Positions 58,047 through 64,000 of a stretch of 64,000 nt of DNA are shown piece by piece. Origin of the DNA: Bradyrhizobiaceae bacterium PARB1 (lineage in GTDB: Bacteria > Pseudomonadota > Alphaproteobacteria > Rhizobiales > Xanthobacteraceae); assembly GCA_002256345.1 (NCBI GenBank), contig NKIY01000001.1, positions 884,194 to 948,193 on the forward strand, in the 5' to 3' direction. The translations under genes and the position numbers were made by a program. The first letter of the stretch is position 1. Each line of letters opens with the position of its first letter. Under the pieces are notes generated by a model that saw nothing but the letters and a program-made list of their open reading frames with translations, was not told the origin of the DNA and ran no database searches.

Positions 58047-59822
58047 TCAGCCGAGCAAAGCGGCGTCGGCGGCCATCACGGCTTCGGCGGCATCCATCAC
58101 CGTGCGTTCCAGCGCTCCGGCCTGAACTGCGACATTCTCGGCGAAGAAGCGCGCGACGGAGACATAGCGCGCGCTGTCATCTTCACCCTCACGGGCCGCC
58201 ATGGCTTCATTCGCCAGCATGCAGCCGCCCAGCGCGGAAGCGAACAGGCGGAGATAGGGCGTCGCACCGGCCAGTGCGTCATTGGGGGCCGTCGCCATTG
58301 TCTCCAGCAGCCATTTGCTGCTGCGTTCCAGGCTGCCCAGCGCATCGCGCAGCTTGGCGCCGGTGGTGCCGAATGCGGGGTCGTTCGATCCTTCGACCCG
58401 GGCGACGATGCCCTTCAATTCATCGAGCAGCGACCAGACCGATGCGCCGCCTGATGCCGCGAGTTTGCGCGTCACAAGGTCGATGGACTGGATACCGTTG
58501 GTGCCTTCATAGATCGCGGTGATGCGGGCATCGCGGTAATGCTGGGCTGCGCCGGTCTCCTCGATGAAGCCCATGCCGCCGTGAATCTGTACGCCGAGCG
58601 ACGTCACCTCGTTGCCGATATCGGTAGAGAAGGCCTTTGCGATCGGCGTCAGCAGGGCGCCGCGGGCGGCCGCTTTGGTGCGCGTTTCCGCATCGGGCGA
58701 GCGTGCGGCGACATCGAGCGCGACTGCAGTGGCGTAGCAGATGGTGCGCGCGGCAGCAGTGAGCGAGCGCATCTGCATCAGCATGCGCTTGACGTCGGGA
58801 TGTACGATGATCGGGTCCATACCCGCGGTCTTGCTGCCGATGCCGCGGCCTTGCTTGCGCTCCTGCGCGAAAGCGAGCGCCTGCTGATAGGCGCGATCGG
58901 CGATGCCGACGCCCTCGAGGCCGACGCCCAGGCGAGCCTGGTTCATCATCGTGAACATGCATAGCATGCCGCGATTTTCCTCGCCGATGATATAGCCGAC
59001 GGCGCCGCCGGCATCGCCCATGGTCATGGTGCAGGTTGGCGAGGCATGCATGCCGAGCTTGTGCTCAACGCCGGAGGCATAAATGTCATTGCGTGCGCCG
59101 AGCGAGCCGTCGGCATTGACGAGGAATTTCGGGATCAGGAACAGCGAGAGGCCCTTGGTGCCGGCCGGCGCATCGGGCAGGCGCGCGAGCACGAAATGAA
59201 CGATGTTGTCGGTCATGTCGTGATCGCCATAGGTGATGAAGATCTTGGTGCCGAACACGCGGTAGCTGCCGTCAGGCTGCCGCTCGGCGCGCGAGCGCAG
59301 CGCGCCGACGTCGGAGCCAGCCTGCGGCTCAGTGAGCTGCATGGTGCCGGTCCATTCGCCGGTGACGAGCTTCTCGAGATAGATGTTCTTCAGCTCCTCG
59401 CTGCCATGGGCGTCGAGCGCCTCGATGGCGGAGAGGGTCAGTAACGGGCAGAGCCCGAACGACATGTTCGAGGCGCTCCAGATTTCGGTGCAGGCGGCGT
59501 TCACGGCCAGCGGCAGCCCCTGGCCGCCGAAGGCTTCGGGGCCCGAGACCGCGTTCCAGCCGGCCTCGGTCCAGCGCTTATAGGCATCTGGCCAGCCCGG
59601 CGCGGTGGTGACCTTGTTATCCTTGAGCTTGATACCATTCTGATCGCCGACGCGGTTCAGGGGGGCGAGCACGTCCGCAGCGAAACGGCCAGCCTCCTCG
59701 AGCACCGGGGCGGTCATTTCGGCGTCGAAATCGCCGTAGTGGCCGGCCTTGAGCGCAGCCTGGAGCCCGGCGCCGTGATTCAGGGCCAGCAGAATGTCGT
59801 TGATTGGCGCGCGGTAGGTCAT
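58047..59822 (-). CDS. Acyl-CoA dehydrogenase (long form)
   Basis: A 591-residue FAD enzyme. Domains: N-terminal helices (MTAPVLEEAGRFAADVLAPL), middle (GTMQLTEPQAGSDVGALRSR, the family signature), FVLARLPDAPAGTKGLSLFL, RLGVGLEGVGIADRAYQQAL, the catalytic-base region IQIHGGMGFIEETGAAQHY-type (VQIHGGMGFIEETG) and RITAIYEGTNGIQSIDLVT. The C-terminal extension fits the 590-residue class that includes methylmercaptopropionyl-CoA dehydrogenases. Introduces the double bond in beta-oxidation. Start MTYRAPIND at 59822 is the family start. Confidence 0.9.
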   Translation of the reverse strand: MTYRAPINDILLALNHGAGLQAALKAGHYGDFDAEMTAPVLEEAGRFAADVLAPLNRVGDQNGIKLKDNKVTTAPGWPDAYKRWTEAGWNAVSGPEAFGGQGLPLAVNAACTEIWSASNMSFGLCPLLTLSAIEALDAHGSEELKNIYLEKLVTGEWTGTMQLTEPQAGSDVGALRSRAERQPDGSYRVFGTKIFITYGDHDMTDNIVHFVLARLPDAPAGTKGLSLFLIPKFLVNADGSLGARNDIYASGVEHKLGMHASPTCTMTMGDAGGAVGYIIGEENRGMLCMFTMMNQARLGVGLEGVGIADRAYQQALAFAQERKQGRGIGSKTAGMDPIIVHPDVKRMLMQMRSLTAAARTICYATAVALDVAARSPDAETRTKAAARGALLTPIAKAFSTDIGNEVTSLGVQIHGGMGFIEETGAAQHYRDARITAIYEGTNGIQSIDLVTRKLAASGGASVWSLLDELKGIVARVEGSNDPAFGTTGAKLRDALGSLERSSKWLLETMATAPNDALAGATPYLRLFASALGGCMLANEAMAAREGEDDSARYVSVARFFAENVAVQAGALERTVMDAAEAVMAADAALLG

Positions 59823-60064
59823 GGCATCTCGCTCCCAGGCATTCTTTGGGTACACTTTTCAGCTTTCTGCCGTCTTCCCACGATTTGGGACGGCTCTCAA
59901 CACGCCAAAGGGCGGATTTCGGCCGGGCTCGATCCGCCTTTACCGGAAACGCCGGAGGAGTCGTGGAACATTCCCCTCAGGTGGTTGAAATCGTGGATGT
60001 CTCTCTGTAGACCGGCGGAGCCGATGCGAGCTGTGGGAGTGCCATCATCTCGCGCCGCGGCCGT

Positions 60065-60139
60065 TGGGGCGTAGCCAAGTGGTAAGGCAGGGGATTTTGA
60101 TTCCCCCATGCGGAGGTTCGACCCCTCCCGCCCCAGCCA
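60065..60139 (+). tRNA. tRNA-Gln (anticodon TTG)
   Basis: Cloverleaf with acceptor TGGGGCG/CGCCCCA, D-arm GCCAAGTGGTAAGGC, anticodon arm GGGGATT-TTG-ATTCCCC, T-arm GGAGGTTCGACCCCTCC-like and encoded CCA. 75 bases. No island sign on either side. Confidence 0.95.
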
Positions 60140-60476
60140 GATTAATCAAGTAAAATCAAATCCTTACGCGAACGAAAAATATTTCATTCTGAATGTGAAA
60201 TCCCCTGCCTTCTGAAATGAACAGGACCTCTGAGCATCCGAATGCAATGATGCACTCGCAAAGCGAGGTCGCTCTCCGTCAACAGCAAGCATGAAAATGT
60301 TGCTTCGCTTTAGCAACGAAGCTAGTGCGCGTTTGTCTCGATTGGCAGGCAACGGGACCGTTTCGAAGCGTATCGTCGAACAAGGGGCTATCGAGCATTT
60401 CGAAGCATACTCCCGCTCTAGCGGTGCAGGTTACATTGGCGATTTTCGCCGGAATCGGGATCGGGCCTAGCTTTGG
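60140..60476. other. Intergenic region, no gene seen
   Basis: 337 bases after tRNA-Gln, AT-richer at first, with only short frames. It includes the lost 3' half region of the truncated monooxygenase gene; nothing recognisable. Confidence 0.5.
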
Positions 60477-60905
60477 TTATGGCGTCGGTCTCGTCGCAAA
60501 GCCCAGCCGATGCGCCTTTGCGTCAGATGATCGAGTGTCGAAAAAGTGGCGGGCGAAATGGTAGGGATGATCCAGCGTCAGGTTTGCGGTGATACCGAAG
60601 CCGAGATGCTTGGTCACGAGTGCCATCGCTGAGACGAACAGGGTCGGATCGGCCTTGGGAATTTGCACGCCGTGACGAATGGCGGTGTCGGGGCTGTCGC
60701 CGAATACGTCGTAAACGCCGAAAACATCCGCCAGAAAAATCCCGTCGAGCAGTCTGCGCTCGGCAGTTTTCGCAAATTCCGTCCAGTAACCTAGCGTGTT
60801 GTAGTCGGTTGATGCGTCGCGCGGATGTGACCACAGCTCCGCCCAGTTGTGGCTCGGAGCTGTCATGTTGAAAGCGTTAAAGCGGAGTGCCCGTTTTGAC
60901 GTCAT
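60477..60905 (-). pseudogene. N-terminal fragment of a NtaA/SnaA-type flavin monooxygenase
   Basis: The first about 115 residues are normal for FMN-dependent NtaA/SnaA/DszA monooxygenases: KRALRFNAFNMTAPSHNWAE, LWSHPRDASTDYNTLGYWTE, RRLLDGIFLADVFGVYDVFG, GFGITANLTLDHPYHFAR. Where the family continues with a long barrel domain (total about 440 residues) this frame runs into unrelated residues and stops at 60477. The rest of the barrel and the flavin site are missing. It lies about 100 bases from a complete flavin monooxygenase on the same strand. Confidence 0.75.
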
Positions 60906-61005
60906 GCGGTCCGATGCGGTGGGTAAGGGCAGGTGGATTCGCGATCCGCCTTTCTGCTCCCATATGAAAGGGATAAATGCGGGACGCTGCCCGTCCCCGA
61001 ACAGG

Positions 61006-62097
61006 TCAGCCGGCTTCGTCGCGGAGCATGGGCAGTAGAGTGGATCCTTGTCGCTCGATTTCGGTGAGATAGGGCGTGTCGGACAGAATGAATGTCCGGA
61101 TGCCGAGATCGCGATATTTCTTTAGCGATCGGGCCACCTCTTCGGCGGATCCAACCAGCCATGTGGTGCCCGCGCCAGCCGCACCGTATTTGCCGGGTGC
61201 TGTATAGAGATTGTTGTCGAGAATCTCGCCGCGAGACTGCAGATCAAGCAGGCGCCGCTGGCCGACGGCGATTGGCGGACCATGATCGTTCCAGCCGGCG
61301 CCGGCCTTTGCAGCCATCTCGGCAACCTTCGCTTCGGCAACGGCCCAGGCCTCGCGCGAAGTGTCGCGTACCACGGTGGTGATGCGAAGACCGAATTCCA
61401 GCGGAGCAAGATCGCGATCGAGACGTGCGCTGAGCTCCGTCAAGCGGGTGATGCGCTCCTTCACATCGGCCAGTGGTTCCCCCCAGAACAGCTGTACATC
61501 GGCCTCTGTTGCGGCGACGCGCTCTGCCGCCTCCGATGCGCCGCCGAAATAGAGTTTTGGATGACGTCGTTCGCCCCGCGCTGAAATGCGCGGCGCGGCG
61601 GTGGAATTGGCGACGCGGAAGTACTGGCCATCATAGGAGACACTCTCCTCGGTCCACAGGCGGCGAACCAGGCGCATGAACTCCTTGGTGCGATCATAGC
61701 GCTGCGTGGAGTCTGCTTCCTGGTCGCCGTAAGCGGCAAGGTCATCCTTGCCGGAGACGATATTGACGCGGACGCGGCCGCCCGTGAGCTGGTCGAGCGT
61801 GGCGGCGGCCGATGCAAAATGAGCGGGACGCCAATAGCCCGGCCGGACGGCGATCAGCGGTTCGAACGCCGTGGTGCGTGTGGCCAAGGCTGCGGCGACC
61901 GTGAACGTGTCCGGCCGTCCCCATCCGGTGCCGATCAATGCGCCGCGCCAGCCATGACGTTCAAGCGCCTGAGCATGCTCCGATAGCGTGGCGAGGCTAT
62001 TGTGATTAGCATCGGCTGTGTCCCCACGGTGACCGGCCTTGAGGTCATTCGGGATGTACCACAGGAATTCCGACTGAACGCTCAAGGTGATCTCCAC
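61006..62097 (-). CDS. LLM-class flavin-dependent monooxygenase (SsuD-like)
   Basis: A 363-residue TIM-barrel protein that uses reduced FMN. SsuD-like parts: EFLWYIPNDLKAGHRGD, LIGTGWGRPDTFTVAAALAT, IAVRPGYWRPAHFASAAATL, GRVRVNIVSGKDDLAAYGDQ, YDGQYFRVANSTAAPRI, LYFGGASEAAERVAATEADV and a C-terminal TWLVGSAEEVARSLKKYRDL, GIRTFILSDTPYLTE. Alkanesulfonate-type desulfonation is likely; the flavin reductase SsuE and ABC transporter are not in the window. Confidence 0.85.
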   Translation of the reverse strand: MEITLSVQSEFLWYIPNDLKAGHRGDTADANHNSLATLSEHAQALERHGWRGALIGTGWGRPDTFTVAAALATRTTAFEPLIAVRPGYWRPAHFASAAATLDQLTGGRVRVNIVSGKDDLAAYGDQEADSTQRYDRTKEFMRLVRRLWTEESVSYDGQYFRVANSTAAPRISARGERRHPKLYFGGASEAAERVAATEADVQLFWGEPLADVKERITRLTELSARLDRDLAPLEFGLRITTVVRDTSREAWAVAEAKVAEMAAKAGAGWNDHGPPIAVGQRRLLDLQSRGEILDNNLYTAPGKYGAAGAGTTWLVGSAEEVARSLKKYRDLGIRTFILSDTPYLTEIERQGSTLLPMLRDEAG

Positions 62098-62170
62098 AAT
62101 GTTAGTCGCGGGGCAGGCAGGCGCGGCACGGCGCTCCGTGACACGTCATGCACGCTTTGCGTGTCATGTG

Positions 62171-62377
62171 TCAGGCGGCCCGCAGACGGCGCGAGCCGGT
62201 CCGGCTGTTGTCGAGAAGCGCGCGAACTGCGCGTTCGACCGCGCGGGCCGATCCGAAACGCGTTCCTTCGAGCGAATTGAAATCGGTTTCCGACGAAAAG
62301 AAGCGGAAGCCACGTTCTTCGGCGACGACGATGCCGGCGGTACGATTGGCGATCTCGATAATATAGGCATGAGGCAT
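62171..62377 (-). CDS. 68-residue hypothetical protein
   Basis: Sequence PHAYIIEIANRTAGIVVAEE, RGFRFFSSETDFNSLEGTRF and SARAVERAVRALL. The (A/T)-G-I-V ... G-(F/Y)-R-F-F-(S/A)-(S/A)-E ... F-x-S-L-E-G ... A-x-x-A pattern is a small family common in Bradyrhizobium genomes with many copies. Role unknown. Confidence 0.7.
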   Translation of the reverse strand: MPHAYIIEIANRTAGIVVAEERGFRFFSSETDFNSLEGTRFGSARAVERAVRALLDNSRTGSRRLRAA

Positions 62378-62719
62378 GTGTGTATGTCGCTGCGTGGCAG
62401 CGATTCCATCCAGATATAATGATGTCGTGAAGCGAAGATTGGTGTCTGGCTGGAATCAACAACACGCGCCTGTGGCTGCAGACACGCAGCGGCGGGTCAC
62501 GCTTTTGCGTAACTCACTCACTCCTGGTCTGCTGATCGCGGTCATGTGGGTGCCCCTGAAGCACGGGTTGTCGACTCAAGAATCGTCGGAATGGCCGTCT
62601 CGGTCAATGAAATGGCCGTCCAAATTGGATAGCAAAACGGGCCAGGCATTCTGCAGGAGGTGTGCCCGACAGAATGCCACCTGCGTCACCGCGTGTGGCC
62701 ACTGCCCGGCGGATACAAG
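62378..62719. other. Intergenic region, no gene seen
   Basis: 342 bases with short frames only. A 123-codon plus frame (62376-62747) crosses it, but its residues show no coding character. Confidence 0.5.
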
Positions 62720-62721
62720 TC

Positions 62722-63312
62722 TTAGCTGTCGAAACCCGCTGCAATGAAGGCCGGCAGCTTTTCATCAATGACGAGGCCGTTATCGAGGGTGCGATCAATG
62801 ATTAGGGCCGACTTCGGATCGCCGCCAGCCGGAATGAGATAGGTAATATTCACGAGGGCGAGCGTGACATCGTCCAGCGAACGATAGTTCTGTGCCGGAT
62901 CGAGTTCGACGATCTTCAGGTTCTTGGGATTCTCGACGATATCGAACTTCGATACTGAGAATCTCCTGCCCGGCGTGAGCTTCACCAGCGTGTCTGATAT
63001 CTCGGCGACTGGCGGATACTCTTCATGGTCAATGCCATCATGGAGCGATGGACTGAGGCGGTTGCTCGCTCGATTTGCGTGCCGCTTGTGCCCGCTTTTC
63101 AGCAACGATCCAGTGTCTTTCCTGCGACAGGTTGCCACGAGGGGAAGGATGTTCTCCATGTGCGGCGGAGTGCTTCGTTTGTGTTTGCTCCGGATTGAAT
63201 GTTCGGAAATTCCATTTTTGGTTGCTTCAAGCAGACGATTGACGCCCTCACTGTGCGGTGACGTGATGCACAAGACGATAGCGAGCCCGCACGACACAAA
63301 CGGAGCTGCCAT
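62722..63312 (-). CDS. Hypothetical protein, possibly exported
   Basis: Up to 196 residues. The N-terminus APFVSCGLAIVLCITSPHSE resembles a weak signal peptide. The C-terminal half looks best: ISDTLVKLTPGRRFSVSKFD, IVENPKNLKIVELDPAQNYR, LDDVTLALVNITYLIPAGGD, LIIDRTLDNGLVIDEKLPAF. Beta-rich, family unknown. The start is uncertain. Confidence 0.45.
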   Translation of the reverse strand: MAAPFVSCGLAIVLCITSPHSEGVNRLLEATKNGISEHSIRSKHKRSTPPHMENILPLVATCRRKDTGSLLKSGHKRHANRASNRLSPSLHDGIDHEEYPPVAEISDTLVKLTPGRRFSVSKFDIVENPKNLKIVELDPAQNYRSLDDVTLALVNITYLIPAGGDPKSALIIDRTLDNGLVIDEKLPAFIAAGFDS

Positions 63313-63344
63313 CGGAACAGCATTTTAATCATGGAGATCATATT

Positions 63345-64000
63345 GTGATTATCAAGTCGGTCATGGCAGCGGCCCTAGCGCTGAGCGTGGCGGCGGTCGG
63401 CTTCGTTGCCCCGTCGCAGGCGCAGGCCAATGCCAACAGCCCGCTGGTGAATGGCGAGTGGCTGGAGAAGAACCTGAGCGATCCAAAGCTGCGGATCGTG
63501 GAAGTCAGCGTCGAGCCCGGTCTGTTCGAGCGCGGCCACATCCCCGGCGCGCAGAATGTGGTCTGGCACACCGATCTCGTGGACACCGTGAAGCGCGATG
63601 TCGCGTCGAAGGAGAAATTCCAGGATCTGGTGAAGAAGCTCGGCATCAATCAGGACAGCACGGTCGTCCTGTATGGCGACAACAACAACTGGTTCGCCGC
63701 CTGGGGCGCCTGGGTGTTCGACGTCTATGGCGTGAAGAACGTCAAGCTGCTGGATGGCGGCCGCAAGAAGTGGGAGGCCGACAAGCGCCCGCTCGACACG
63801 CGCAATGCCAGCGTGGCGCCCGGTACGCTCAAGGTGGCCGATGCCGATCATAAGCTGCGTGCCCGTCTCGCCGATGTGCGCGCGGCGTCCGACAGCAAGA
63901 ATATCACGCTCGTCGATATCCGCTCGCCGGATGAATATTCGGGCAAGATCTTTGCGCCGCCCGGCTCGCAGGAATTGACCGTGCGCGCCGGCCATGTGCC
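63345..64000 (+). CDS. Secreted rhodanese-type sulfurtransferase, 3' end outside window
   Basis: GTG start at 63345, eight bases after GGAG. Signal peptide VMAAALALSVAAVGFVAPSQ ending AQAN. Then a first rhodanese repeat: LVNGEWLEKNLSDPKLRIVE, FERGHIPGAQNVVWHTDLVD, VVLYGDNNNWFAAWGAWVFD, YGVKNVKLLDGGRKKWEADK. A second repeat begins with ITLVDIRSPDEYSGKI. Two-domain thiosulfate sulfurtransferases have the catalytic Cys in the second domain, which lies beyond the edge. Likely periplasmic sulfur metabolism. Confidence 0.85.
   Translation, partial: MIIKSVMAAALALSVAAVGFVAPSQAQANANSPLVNGEWLEKNLSDPKLRIVEVSVEPGLFERGHIPGAQNVVWHTDLVDTVKRDVASKEKFQDLVKKLGINQDSTVVLYGDNNNWFAAWGAWVFDVYGVKNVKLLDGGRKKWEADKRPLDTRNASVAPGTLKVADADHKLRARLADVRAASDSKNITLVDIRSPDEYSGKIFAPPGSQELTVRAGHV

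Noticed and set aside
62376-62747. 123-codon plus frame
   Set aside because: Crosses the region between two better minus-strand genes and has no coding character.
1-64000. CRISPR arrays and rRNA genes
   Set aside because: No regularly spaced repeats with unique spacers and no rRNA-like sequence were seen.

Overview
The window reads as chromosome of an alphaproteobacterium of the Bradyrhizobium / Afipia / Tardiphaga / Rhodopseudomonas group (Nitrobacteraceae). This is inferred from gene content and many small proteins typical of that group, not from a marker gene. Base composition is GC-rich. Three blocks behave differently.

Positions 1-14.6 kb are an eroding accessory region. It starts with the 5' part of a molybdopterin oxidoreductase (YdeP type, minus strand, cut by the window edge). 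It then carries stress and DNA-repair style genes: a pyridoxamine-phosphate-oxidase-like protein, a CsbD-like protein, exonuclease III, Ku, DUF1810, DUF2177, a phage-type replication gene, a RuvC-like resolvase, DUF3606, PRC-barrel and many tiny proteins. Several genes are visibly broken: a HAD hydrolase by internal deletion, xthA and its upstream neighbour by frameshifts, Ku by 5' truncation, the phage gene by frameshift plus amber codon, and a small HTH gene by frameshift.

From 14.6 to 26.8 kb two same-orientation IS1182-family copies flank a respiratory cargo. On the minus strand lie CtaG, a CopD-like membrane protein, a heme-copper oxidase subunit II lacking the CuA ligands, a subunit I-III fusion split by one extra C, and a small membrane protein. 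On the plus strand lies an intact YdeP/FdhF-type molybdopterin oxidoreductase, a paralogue of the left-edge gene, followed by an opposing formate/nitrite transporter. From 26.8 to 41.1 kb comes a mobile-element block: an integrase remnant, a replicase/primase-like replication protein, a ribbon-helix-helix protein, and a divergent, tightly overlapping operon (AAA+ ATPase, a DUF6634-like protein and four uncharacterised proteins). More orphan small genes, a cytosine methyltransferase tail and a metallophosphoesterase follow. It ends close to a tRNA-Met, a common integration target.

Right of tRNA-Met (41.1-64 kb) the sequence looks like ordinary, intact core chromosome: two VOC proteins, a TctCBA tricarboxylate transporter, an HPP-CBS membrane protein, a PanE-like reductase, an FNR-type regulator with a perfect FNR box, phosphoglucomutase, a cyclase-family hydrolase, a divergent SDR/MarR pair with an operator between them, an IlvD/Edd dehydratase, a 5'-nucleotidase, enoyl-CoA hydratase, acyl-CoA dehydrogenase, tRNA-Gln, one truncated and one complete flavin-dependent monooxygenase, and a secreted rhodanese running off the right edge.

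The most novel-looking part is the replication/AAA+ block at 27.9-37.7 kb, with its candidate origin and leader pseudoknot. The oxidase-formate cargo between the two IS copies is the second.
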